Shown here: positions 12,795 to 23,602 of the stretch, one piece after another
Layout of the letters: each line of letters opens with the position of its first letter
Numbering within the stretch: the stretch's first letter is position 1
Assembly: GCA_028455995.1 (NCBI GenBank)
Contig: JABELC010000003.1
Coordinates: 3,038,001 to 3,102,000 of the forward strand
Length of the DNA: 64,000 bases
Source of the DNA: Scleromitrula shiraiana
Taxonomy: Eukaryota > Ascomycota > Leotiomycetes > Helotiales > Sclerotiniaceae
Direction: 5' to 3'
Notes under the pieces: model-generated
The model's database searches: none
The model's input: the letters and a program-made list of their open reading frames with translations, nothing else
Told to the model about the DNA's origin: nothing
Translations under genes and position numbers: made by a program

Positions 12795-14366
12795 ATGGCA
12801 GATTTCGGCGATTATCCGCCTAACATGGCGCCTCAAAATGCTCTTATTGCGCGACAATCTAACGGCCCAGAACATGCCGTCGTTCAATATAACGCGGATA
12901 ATATTGCGCGAGCAACACAAGGTCCTGCGAATCCATTTAAAGACGAGAAGACATCTCTTAAGCGGAAGAACGTACTTACAGGACATGCGGAGGAGACATT
13001 TCTTAGTGAGCATACATTTCGAGATCAATACAGAGCAGTAGAACGACGAGGGCATCATCTTTCCGGCGCGCAGGCCAAGGAGGAAGCTGCAAGGATACGA
13101 TCAAAGAGACAAAAGAAAGGCGATTCGAGTATAGTGGAAGGCGATGGTGCATATGTTGGACCGTGGGCCAAGTATAAGAGGGAGGAATACGAGGAAGTTG
13201 ATGAAGATGAGCCGTTGCGCAGTGATGAAGAGTATGAGGAGGTTTCAGAAGAAGAAGTAATAGAAAGCGGAGCCGTGGTTTCTGCACCACCACAGGCATT
13301 GGCGAGACGTCAAGAAGTCGAGGAATTGGGCGATGAAACGTCGAAATTCGAAGGCAGCGAACAATATGATTACCAAGGGCGTACTTACATGCATATTCCG
13401 TTGGATTTGGATATTGATCTAAAGAAGGAGGCTGGAAGTATCAAAAATTATATTCCAAAAAAGATGATACATACATGGAAGGGACATACAAAACCTGTCG
13501 TTGGTATACGGTTTTTCCCCCAGTCAGGACATTTGTTACTTTCAGGGAGTGCGGATACGACAGTTAAAATTTGGGATGCTCACCATTCGAGAGAATTATT
13601 AAGAACATATTCAGGTCACAAGAAGGCGCTTTCAGACATTACGTTCAATCCTACCGGCACAAAGTTCATCTCTGCTTCTTATGACCGCATGATGAAATTA
13701 TGGGACACCGAAACAGGACAATGTATAAACCGCTTTACAACAGGCGCAATTCCACACGTCGTCCGCTTCAACCCAGATCCCGAACACTCCAACGAATTCG
13801 TCGTAGGAATGTCTAATAATAAAATAATTCAGTTCGATATCCGTACTCGAGAAGTAGTCCAAGAATACGATCACCATCTCGCAGCTATAAATACCATTAC
13901 ATTCGTCGATGAGAATCGTCGTTTCATAACCACATCCGACGACAAATCTTTACGAGCATGGGACTACAACATTCCTGTTCCCATTAAATATATCGCAGAG
14001 CCTCACATGTACCCGATGACCCGTTCGTCTCTCCATCCATCCCAAAAATGGGTAGCATATCAATCCTCTGACAATAACATATTTGTCTATGGTGCCACGG
14101 ACAAGTTTCGTCAGAATCGAAAGAAGGTCTTCAAGGGCCACAATAACGCTGGTTATGCAATTGATGTGGCGTGCAGTCCCGACGGTCAATTCATCGCTTC
14201 AGGTGATAGTGGTGGTTATGTTTGCTTTTGGGACTGGAAGCAGTGCAAAATGTATCATAAGCTCCAAGCAAGCAAGGAGTCGGTTACTTGCGTGGAATGG
14301 AATCCGCAAGAGAGCTCGAAGGTCGCAACAGCAGGGTTGGATGGTGCTATTAGGTATTGGGATTAG
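12795..14366 (+). CDS. prp17: Pre-mRNA processing factor 17 (Prp17/Cdc40), WD40 protein, 523 aa
   Basis: This is a single uninterrupted exon. Prp17 is a spliceosome component needed for the second transesterification step. The N-terminal region has the family segment GPANPFK at about residues 42-48 and HTFRDQYRAVERRG at about 72-85. An acidic low-complexity stretch follows (EEYEEVDEDE, EEYEEVSEEEV; about 130-160). From about residue 225 a WD40 propeller begins at HTWKGHTKPV, with repeats such as LLSGSADTTVKIWD and FISASYDRMMKLWD. The protein ends in WD at its last two residues, as in orthologues. It is intact and intronless, next to the cornichon gene on the same strand. Confidence 0.97.
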   Translation: MADFGDYPPNMAPQNALIARQSNGPEHAVVQYNADNIARATQGPANPFKDEKTSLKRKNVLTGHAEETFLSEHTFRDQYRAVERRGHHLSGAQAKEEAARIRSKRQKKGDSSIVEGDGAYVGPWAKYKREEYEEVDEDEPLRSDEEYEEVSEEEVIESGAVVSAPPQALARRQEVEELGDETSKFEGSEQYDYQGRTYMHIPLDLDIDLKKEAGSIKNYIPKKMIHTWKGHTKPVVGIRFFPQSGHLLLSGSADTTVKIWDAHHSRELLRTYSGHKKALSDITFNPTGTKFISASYDRMMKLWDTETGQCINRFTTGAIPHVVRFNPDPEHSNEFVVGMSNNKIIQFDIRTREVVQEYDHHLAAINTITFVDENRRFITTSDDKSLRAWDYNIPVPIKYIAEPHMYPMTRSSLHPSQKWVAYQSSDNNIFVYGATDKFRQNRKKVFKGHNNAGYAIDVACSPDGQFIASGDSGGYVCFWDWKQCKMYHKLQASKESVTCVEWNPQESSKVATAGLDGAIRYWD

Positions 14367-15727
14367 AATATGTGGGTTTGGGTTGGGTATGGGGAGAGCA
14401 TTTCAATCTGCATTACTGACGGGAAATTCCTTTGGAGTGAACCATATAATCTATGGAAATGATATGGACCTCGTTTGCCTACGTAATAGGTATGTAAACT
14501 GGTTGACAAGAACTATACTATTATGACTACTTAATTACATTCTGCTTTTAGCGCGATTAGTAGGTGAACAGAAGCATACGGTGATATGCCAATACCAACT
14601 ACGTGTCTTGGTTAGTGAATATAATCTTGTTCGATTTCAAATACCATCATCAACAATAAGCAAGACCACCTGCCTACATGGTAAGTATTTTTCAGATATA
14701 TTGTTTCATATATCTTTATTTCCTCGCTCATAGTTACTACCTATTTTCCAAGCATGCAAAGTAACCATGCTCGTTAATAAGCGCCTTCTTTGGCCTTATA
14801 TCTTATCTACGGCATGGACAATGGATGTACCAAATGTTTGTTTGAGAGTTCTTTTAGGTCATGAGTGAGTAATAATTGCCTAGGTAGGCTGCCTTTTTCT
14901 TGTCTTAATTTAGGGACCATTTTATTTAAGCGCCAGGAAATCCGAATGATCGTAATAACGGCCGCCACCCAAAGTTGGGGTCCATTGAGAGGACCACGCG
15001 AATGGCTGCCAATCAATTGTTTTCTTATTTTGGGTAGTGGTTCCGATGGCTTCAAATCATAAAGGAAGATTCCGGGTATTCTTGATTTTGATGTGTTTTG
15101 TTTGAGCTGTGTGGCGTGCAGTACGTACAAGACTAAATATCGGAGATTTGATACGAAACTTGATCTTCTATTAATGGATAATCTTCAATTAGGGTTGAAG
15201 TAAGTTCGCAGATTCATCCAAGTCGTAAGCTGCTTTCTCAAGTTGCTTCATCAAACATGGTCAAAGTTATGTTCTAATACTACGAGTAGACCATTGAAAA
15301 ACATCTCCTGTACCCATCTTGGAAGTATGATCTCGAACGGCCTTCCAACTATGAACGTAAATTCCAAGATCTTGCACAGTCAGTGCTTTCTAATGTTTCG
15401 TGCTCTGGGACCAGAAAAGAACATTGATGTATTTTTGTCTTTTTTTTTCACTCTTTTTTAATAAATGACCACTTTTCTGACCTGTGATATCCGCGTTTAT
15501 GGCGTTTACTGCGTTTATACTATCAAATACCGAAAAACTGTGTTAGAAAGAACGTCATTCAACAAATTGTGTTGCTCAAAAACTATAAAAAAACCGTTAG
15601 TCCTCAGATTAAAGACTTGGAATTTTTATTCATAAGCATTCAATACTCTAATTCAGCTAGACCGTAGTGTTATTCAACATCTTGCAACAGAATCTACAAC
15701 CTACTCAAGTTATTTGTATACTTAATA
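14367..15727. other. Intergenic, no gene supported
   Basis: An open frame of 107 codons on the minus strand (15130..14807) and shorter frames show no family features, and no ATG-started conserved protein was found. No tRNA was recognised by its T-loop sequence. Confidence 0.45.
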
Positions 15728-16476
15728 ATGGCACATTCAAACTCAAATAGCCAATCTGGTGGCACTCCACCAACTCACCACCATGCTAACACTAATCATC
15801 ATGAAAGGCAACCCGACAATGGAAACGCCTCAGGCTCCGGCAAATAATCCACATACTTCTACATCAAAAACATCAACTCAACAATCTTCGGACGGTACTA
15901 AAAGTCGGAGCAAATGCACGGGCGTAAGAGCCGCTCTAACACGTGCATCATCCACGGTCACCACCAGCCTATCCTCCAGTATATCATCCAACATTGCTTC
16001 ACAATTTACTGCACCATCTACCAGTCCATCCACTGCTTCATCCACTTCTCGACAGCCCCCAAATATGGAAGAGGCTGAGCGTGAACATGCCGAGCAAGAA
16101 TATATCAAAAATTACGTACGAGATCGACGAAATTCTGTTGATTTTAGGGATGTATACGCCTATAACAGTTGCGCCATATCTCAAATTGAAACAACTAAGA
16201 AAGAGATTGCAAGTATAGATAAAGAGCTTGAGAGATTTACTGACGTGACCGATTAACTTCAAATCTGGATCGTTACAAATCTCGTGCGGTGGAGACCAAG
16301 AATCAGATGGATGAAATCGCTGGTAGAGCTCAAGAAAGTACTCACTATATCGAATCTTTCCAAAAGAAATGGTAGATTCCTCAAAAAATATGAACGAGCT
16401 TAAAGCGAAAGCAGGGAAGTTATTTGAGAAAGAGAAGGCAGAAGTAGTGATAACACAGTATCTGGTGCATTGTTGA
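15728..16476 (+). pseudogene. Frameshifted Ser/Thr-rich coiled-coil protein gene
   Basis: An ATG at 15728 opens a Ser/His/Asn-rich frame that stops at about 15847. An overlapping frame is open from about 15785 to 16256 and is Ser/Thr-rich. It then becomes charged and helical (AEREHAEQEYIKNYVRDRR, KKEIASIDKELERF). At its stop the helical pattern continues in the first frame (NLDRYKSRAVETKNQMDEIA) to 16375. It then continues in the third frame (MNELKAKAGKLFEKEKAE) to 16476. Each change is a one-base shift without splice sites. Similar composition across the joins suggests one coiled-coil protein of about 240 residues that has suffered two or three indels. Sequencing errors could give the same picture. 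No family is recognised. Confidence 0.5.
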
Positions 16477-16799
16477 GCTCACTGATATGCTCGGGTGATG
16501 GCACAAAGACATATCTATTATCGGGAGCTAAACCTTCGAAGGGGAGACCATTGGCCTGGTTTCTTAGCTATAGCTTCTTTCTTCAAGATGGAGATGGAAA
16601 TCTACCTTACTAAAAGCCTTCTGAATAATCAGAGGACCAGGAAGTAAGTATATATGATAAGATCATCATCAATCTCAATGTAAGTTCAATCCTCCCTCCC
16701 CACTACCAGTGTGACACCATCAACAAGCCCCCACATACAATCCAAATATTCATTAACCCCCATTAATCCATCTTCCCATCCCAAGTCCCCAAAATTCCT
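16477..16799. other. Intergenic between convergent genes
   Basis: No coding signal is visible. The stretch probably carries the 3' ends of the two flanking convergent genes. Confidence 0.4.
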
Positions 16800-18003
16800 T
16801 TAAGTGTGACCCACCAATCCAGCTCGAGGAGCATTATCAGGGTTAGTGTTCGTGCCCGCAAAACCCAAAGCAGTATTCCACGCATTAGCAGTCGTAACAT
16901 TCTTAGTCCCCAAAGCCGCAATCTGAGTCTTAGCAGCCTGACAAGCCGACTTAGCCGCAGCATTAGCTTCGCAAACATTGGTTAACTGATCACAAATACG
17001 ATTGGTGATGATGTTAGGGTTGAGAGCCTCCTCCTGTCCTTTGTTAACCAAAGGATCGATGGCCTGGAAGGTGAATTCAGTATCTTTGCGACCGTCAAGT
17101 CCGGCTTCGAATTTCATGGTGGGAACACAAAGACCGAAGTCGAGACCTGAGATTGTGGATTGTTGGACTCCGGATGTGGAGTTGCTTGTGGATGTGGATG
17201 AGCCAGATGATGCAGAAGCGGTAGATGTAGATACTGCGGCATGAGCGGCAGATGTAGCTCCTACTGTAACAGTGACGAGTGTTGTTCCTCCGCAAACACT
17301 AGATGCAGCGGCTGATGCAAGTGCAACTGAAGAAACAGCAGTTGAAGAGGCTACATCCACAGTTGAAGAGGCAACAGATGAAGCAGAAGCACCACTTCCA
17401 CTAGCAGCTGAGCCTGGAGTCCCCTTTTTTCCGGCTGCATCAGTAGTAGTGAAGTTAGAGAAGCCTTGGGCAACCATAACATCAGCTACACTTAATCCAT
17501 CGGCATTGAAAGGCGTGGTAAGACTGGTTTTACTGTTTGCGTTCTCCTTATCACTTCCGGTAACAGCGGGATCAATCAATGGCACCACACCTCTCAAAGC
17601 AGCTGTAGTTGGGAGAGTGGGGTCAGAGCAGATGGTTGGGATGCTGACGACAAAGGGGTTGAAATTTTGCTCAGCAGCGACGAGTCCACGTGCAGCGGCA
17701 ATAACTTGTGGGTCGTTACCGAGTTCACTGACAATGGCATCGGCTTGAGTAAGCTTTCCGCATGGGTTGGCAGCTGCGAGGAGGAATTGAATGGAGTTTC
17801 CGGCGAGAGTGGCAGCTTGACCGGATTGTCCGAAATTGCTTAGAGCAGAAATGGCAGGAACTGGGACTTGTTCTTGACCGAAACTGTAATTTTTGAATCG
17901 TCAGTAAAGTATTCTATTATAAATCTAGAATATATGGATAGAGATCGTACCGAGCGTCAGCCAAAGACGCCAAAATGGAGAGTAAGATTGCTTGAGAGAA
18001 CAT
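16800..18003 (-). CDS. Secreted Ser/Ala-rich protein, 378 aa
   Basis: Exons are 18003..17951 and 17883..16800. The 67-bp intron has a GTACGATC donor and a TTACAG acceptor. Residues 1-17 (MFSQAILLSILASLADA) are a clear signal peptide. The next part (about 18-172) is a moderately hydrophobic domain with several cysteines (NPCGKL, TICSDP). Residues about 173-261 are a low-complexity Ser/Ala/Thr/Val linker, a likely site for O-glycosylation. The C-terminal part carries more cysteines (LCVPTMKFEAG, NRICDQLTNVCE, KSACQ), so disulfides are likely. There is no GPI-anchor tail: the end is charged and polar. A cell-wall or secreted role is inferred from architecture only. The gene is intact, but no named family is claimed. 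Confidence 0.85.
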
Positions 18004-19179
18004 CGTGATTTGATAATGTAGGTATTCCTTAAATAATAGTTTGATTTAAAAGCTAAAAGAGTGGACCAGCCTGAAAACAAAAGGTTGAATGATCGTAAAG
18101 AATGAAGAGAATGTAATTGGTAGTTTACAAAACTAAAGGAATGTAAAGATAGTCGTGGAGAGAAGAAGATCGAATGGATGATGAGGAAAAAGAATATGTT
18201 CGAGAGAGAGTAAACATGAGATACTTATACAGATAGAGATAATGCTATTTAGTCCCCCAAAGCCGAATGAGATACAAAAAAGGAAAGCTCCAGAGGTCGG
18301 ATATCATACTATGCAGCGGTTATTGTTAATGTAGCAAGGAGATAGAAGAGTTGGTTGAAATCGAGGTTTGAGACATACTTCAAATGACGGAACCTAGTGA
18401 ATGTCAGTGATGTCAACAGTATTTCTGACCAAACTCAGTTCATCGCATCCCCTTCATACCATTGAGAAATTAGCCAACCTAGCAACGTCTCCTCGGATGA
18501 ACAAACCGAACGATTATAAGATCGAATGGCCACTCGCGATACTACATGAACATCAGATGAAAACTTTCTATGTCTCATTCCTTCCCTTGTACAAACACCT
18601 CTCCACCTTCAGAATCTGTATTAATCTTTCTTGGCAGACATCTAATCCAGTTTCGTCCCCAAATGTAACCCCACGAAGCGAAACGATGGAAAACCCGGGG
18701 AAACAAGCAACCAAATATATTTTAAGCTTATATAATCAATTGATTTCGCTACTACCTGCATGATAAACTCGCTTATCTTGCTATTTCTCATCCCAAGTCC
18801 AGTGGTTGAGACAAAGTTGAGACAGAGGGAGTTTGAGCAAGCGCATGCAGCAAGCGATGTTGCCTCTTGTAAGAAAACGCTCCCCAAAATGATTTATAAT
18901 TGCTTCATAAAGAAATTGGGGATTGAGAGTAACCTTATGGTAACCTAATCATACATGTTCTTAAACGTTTCGTTATATTACTATATTTCCTCCAATGAAA
19001 ATTTTGACTGAAAACCATTTTGAGAAAATAGGAAAATCCACCATGTAATGGATCAATCTGGCTCTGATATCATACTTTATTTCATCTGGTATTTTCTTCG
19101 TCCGAAATAAAGTTGAATTTGCAGGTGTTCATGCAAGCACCGATCACCAGATCCCGCAAATCGCAATATTACGATCGTA
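18004..19179. other. Intergenic, weak open frames only
   Basis: An ATG-started frame of 120 codons lies on the plus strand (18401..18763), and coding-like triplets lie on the minus strand around 18720-18930. Neither shows a domain or splice support. The part nearest 18003 is the promoter of the secreted-protein gene. Confidence 0.35.
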
Positions 19180-21107
19180 TTAATTATGCGTTTGTGATCT
19201 CCTTACAACCTTTGCTGGCATCCCATCAGACGGCTTAGCACTTGCAATTAACTCTTGAAAGGCACGATCTCCTATCCATTCATTAGCAGTTACCTCTACT
19301 GATTTTGTTGTTTTAGTCCACTTACCAAACATTCCACGCCTCCCACCAAGAATGTCTCCAGGTTTCTCTCTACCAAGCTTCCGATCCCACGTTTCATAAT
19401 CGGCTTGAATGTTAAATTCTCTCAAAGTCATCGCCATAATAATTTTCATTTCAAGGAGAGCAAGTTCCTGTCCAATACAGGCTCTAGGTCCTTTTTCAAA
19501 TGGTCGGAAGGCATCTTTTGGAATATCTTGAAAGTTATCAGGTGCGGGCATAAAGCGTTCTGGAATGAATTCATCTGGACTAGGAAACAGATCTTCGCGT
19601 TGATGCATTGTATGAACACTGACCATAATCATGAATCCTTCCGTCGGGATTTGTTCGCCCTTATAGTTGAGTGAAAAACCTTTTTGTCCTAGTCGTACCG
19701 TATCAGCTGGCGGGTATATTCGAAGAGTCTCTTTGATGCAGCTAAGAATATATGGCAATCTGTTCACAATGCTCGGGTTTTCTTTGATAATATCACCAGT
19801 ATTAGAGGTATCCATTCCAAAAACTTCATCCAGTTCTTTGCGAGCTTTGGACAGTTTTTCAGGATGACGACTTAACAGATAGTAAGCATAACATATTGTA
19901 CTCGAAGAGGTATCGTGTCCAGCAAAGAGAAATGTCTTCATCTGGTCGATTGCAACTTGTTTGAAAGTATCATCCAGTCCACGAGAACTTGATGGGACAT
20001 TCTCCTCTTCCAACTGGTTGATGTATTCATCGAGTGCGATATCGATTACGGGCTTTTGTTTGCCCATGGTTGTCTGTCCGTCCTTTTCGATAAATCGATT
20101 ATTCAAAACCTTCTCAAGATAACTATCCATCTTCCAAGTGTAGTATCTCTGCATGATAGGACGCATTGGGTTGAGACCGGCAAGTGGGTTCGCCTCGGAT
20201 ACTTTGGGTGTCCAGGAAATTGAGCCTCGAAATGATTCCATAAGTTCATTTCTTGATTTTTGTGAATTCAAAGAAATACCCAAGACTACATGTCCCATAA
20301 TATCAATTGTTGCTAGTGCAGCAGCTTCTTCAATTGGGTGTACCTCCCCCGAATCAGCATATTTACCTAATTTGTTGGAGAATATTGCCGACTCGTCCAC
20401 AATACTAGGCACGAGAGTCATGAGATGGGTAATTGCAAAACCAGGATTAAACAATGCACGATTCTTCTTCCACTGCATACCTTCCGTAAATATCATACTC
20501 TTTTTGCCAGCAATGTGGCCAATGAAATGTTCTATTTGCGGATGTTTTGGCAGCGATTGAGTCTGTGTGCATTGTGCAGCTAGATCCTACCGAATAATTA
20601 ATCGTTCGTGATACATTACGCCAGATCAAATAATCATAAGTACACATACCGGATCAGCAATTATAATTTGCCTTACATCAAAGAATGGCCAATTGTCCAG
20701 GATGAAAAAATCCTTTAACCCATATTCCTGATAAATCATAGTCATAATGGCATGGGGGTGAACCGTCCGTGGTGCCTTCGTAAACATGCTCCCAAAAGCA
20801 GTTAATGTTCCTGTAAGGATACTGAAAGGAGGTGAGGGAACGAATGGCGCCTACGTGCTTTAATCAACATATGGACTCCAGTTTGAATAGAATTGAAGGA
20901 GGTACGGTTTCATTCTCAGAGACTTACAACATTTTTGTATGATTGTCTGTATCGAATAAATCGCAAAATTAAATAAGACCCATAAGTGACCATGAGTGTG
21001 AAGATAGTATTAATGAACCATGGAGATGAAAAGTTTTTGGTGATTGTGCATTTGGTTGTTGTGCAGCTTTCGTTCGTCAGGTTAAAGACGATACTGTTGA
21101 ACGCCAT
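19180..21107 (-). CDS. Cytochrome P450 monooxygenase, 595 aa
   Basis: Exons are 21107..20928, 20850..20650 and 20586..19180, with introns of 77 and 63 bp, all phase 0. An N-terminal membrane anchor lies at about residues 29-52 (FINTIFTLMVTYGSYLIL). The oxygen-binding helix I motif FAGHDTSS is at 348-355. The ExxR motif in KETLR has E413 and R416. The PERF-type segment IPERF follows, then the haem loop FEKGPRACIG at 490-499 with thiolate ligand C497. All core motifs are intact. The sequence recalls the fungal group that includes the sterigmatocystin P450s StcS/VerA, but the substrate cannot be told and no secondary-metabolite synthase lies in the window. Two copies of the palindrome TACCTAGGTA sit upstream, at 21234 and 21404. 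Confidence 0.95.
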
Positions 21108-22023
21108 GTTGAGAGTCGAAGTTGAATGAACGTAAGATTATTCTGGGTGTGCCTGCTATGTATAATGTAGACATATAAACCCTTGGAATAGTAACGTTGT
21201 CGTTGGTGATTCAATACAATCTCTGTGCAAATATACCTAGGTAGCTTTTATGGATATATATCCGGAGCACATTTCATCCGTATACTTAATTACACAGTAG
21301 ACAATATCGATAGTGTTAACTTGGAGTAGATATCATAGATATTTATATTATAACCAGGTTTTGTCCGGGTGTCCAAGCTTCATGCATGGCAAGGTTTAGT
21401 GCCTACCTAGGTAAATTGAAGATAATGATTTGCTTAGATCATTATTTGATTAGTTGCCCCATTTGTGAATTTCTTCAATTTGCTTACATACCTAAGTAGG
21501 TATGGATATACGAGGAGAGCTCTGAGGTCAGTGTATATATGTACTACCTACATAAGTATCTGAAACCCTACTATGAGCGGTGAAAAATTCTATCCATACG
21601 TAGGTAAAAGATAAGAACTTCTAAGCCAAGGACGGGCGGGGCTGATACACCATAATATCGACAGAATAACACTTCTGTTACTACTACACTTTATATCAAA
21701 AAGAAGATAGAACAATATGAGCTAAGGTTATTGAACATAGACGGCACTCCCTAACTCACGCCCCTCAGACATGGTTTTGGACCATGTAACTCAGACAGGA
21801 ACCATTTGGCGATGACATCTAGTCCCTGTTATAGAATTAGTTGTTAATCCAAATTGCAGAGTAGAATGCACTATGGGAATTTCATAATATCAGAATTGTA
21901 AACAAAATAAGAAATTGATTCCCAAGAAAAATCTTTCAATGTTCATCGTAATCACACCGGGTACTAATTTCTCCAAACTCCATGCTCCCATTATCACCAA
22001 ACATTCCTGGTACCATCATGCTT
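21108..22023. other. P450 promoter region and MEMO 3' flank
   Basis: There are no coding frames. TACCTAGGTA occurs exactly at 21234-21243 and 21404-21413, and related CCTAAGTAGGTA sequences lie nearby. Confidence 0.5.
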
Positions 22024-23061
22024 CTATAGTATGGCATATGCACTAGCATAGCTTACAGAGCTATCATCTACTCTCACTACTTCACTACTCCTCTCGTATC
22101 TCACGAACTTGAATATACCCTTATCATTCCCATCAAGTAACCCATCACCCTTAAGTTTCTCCATGGCTGCCATCACCACCCCGATCGGATGTCTACCACA
22201 CACTGTATTCCCCGTTTCCTTTAGATTGTCGAGAAACCCCTTATGTTTGCCCCCCTCTATTGCATCCATTGCTTGTTTATCCAGTCTTCCAATACTCTCG
22301 CAAATTTGTGGTTTTGTGGGATTCTTATCCCACTCTTGTAAAGAATACCCCTCTATTTCTGCAGATGGGCTCGCGGGAAGATAATATGTATATTGAAACC
22401 GTAATCCCCAATGACAAAAGTCAGAACTGACAACAAACACATTTGACTCGTCCGCCAAGTATTTCGATAATATGACACCATATTTTTTCTCTGAATCTGC
22501 ATTCGTGCTTCCCACCAGAATCGGGACCAAGGTAGGAAATTCTGAGGGAGAGGAAAATTGTTGCGAAAGTCGCTTATAGATGTATGGAAGATGCATTTCT
22601 AACGAATGTTCGGTTTCATCTTTTCGGGGACTCATGGTAAGAAACTCGTTTGTATCCGCCAGTTCTTTAACAGTTCCTTCATCGATAATGAGATCTCCTA
22701 ATGGTGTAGCATATTTCGAATGTGTAGATAAAGCACACTTGGTGAGATACCATGCATGTGAAGGTCCGAGGAGGAAAATTCGTTTTGCTTTTGATAGATC
22801 AAGGGATTTATAAGCCCAAGCAGCGGCAGGTCCAGAGTATGAATAACCTGCATGACTTCTTAATGTCAGATAAGTCACATAGGATATTGAACTGCATGGG
22901 ATCACTCACGGCGCAATTATTATTCTTGCGCCTGCGACTGGCAGTTCTTTTCCATCAATTGAGCTTGGAACTTGTGCGAGCCAGTTGTCAAGCTCAGAGG
23001 AGAGTTTTGATGATCGTGAGCTATACCAAGAGCCAGCGTGGCTGGCCTCTCTGGTACTCAT
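22024..23061 (-). CDS. MEMO1 family protein (Mho1-like), 327 aa
   Basis: Exons are 23061..22910 and 22855..22024. The 54-bp intron starts GTGAGTG and is flanked by CC and T, which rebuild a proline codon. The family is an ancient one related to extradiol dioxygenases; human MEMO1 acts in cell motility and copper/redox biology, and yeast has Mho1. Family motifs are PHAGYSYSGPAAAWAY (residues about 51-66), FLLGPSHAWYL, DETEHSLEMHLPYIY, a VVSSDFCHWG segment with the expected His and Cys, and CGRHPIGVVMAAM near the end. Length is close to relatives (about 300-330). The start ATG gives an N-terminal REASHAGSWYS, which matches the usual beginning of this family. The gene is divergent from the broken ABC gene. 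Confidence 0.94.
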
Positions 23062-23602
23062 GTTTGGTCAGAATTATTATGAGTTCCGTAGTTATATTTA
23101 ACAAGATAACCTTGAAAATTTATCTTACTACTCCTTTCGGTTATGATGAAGTTGTTAGGGGAAAAGAGTGAAGATAGGAAGAGAGGGGTAGGAGGAGAGT
23201 GACGGGGAATGTTGTCATGGGCGGGTACAGTGGGGTAAGCTTTAATGGATACTCCCGATGGCTACTCCGGGCTATTATTGTCCAGTACCCAGCGAGCCAG
23301 CTTGGTAGGCGACTTCACGCTATAATAACATCACAGAATCATTTTTTATCAAGAAAGACGTGCAAATTCACTAAAATGGTTCTATGATCAATCCCTTCAA
23401 TGTTACTCTATTTTCTCTTCTGAATCGTTACTTCGTCAAAGCCAAGAAATGACGAATACGAAATGCCTTCTATTGATTGAGATAAAAGTTCGAATCGTGC
23501 AGTATTCAACAACACATTTGCTTGCGTACCTAGGTACCTTATGTCAGTGTCAATACGCGTTGAGTGACGACGTCTTGATATTGATGAGAACCGGTCAGAG
23601 TT
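23062..23602. promoter_or_regulatory. Shared upstream region, MEMO gene / ABC pseudogene
   Basis: This 541-bp gap lies between divergent starts. It contains one exact TACCTAGGTA palindrome at 23527-23536. No other site is recognised. Confidence 0.4.

Noticed and set aside
16877..17748. Long plus-strand frames opposite the secreted-protein gene
   Set aside because: They are shadows of the Ser/Ala-rich repeat on the coding strand, which has a signal peptide and a proper intron.
18401..18763. 120-codon ATG-started frame
   Set aside because: There is no domain, splice context or signal peptide, and the opposite strand is equally open.
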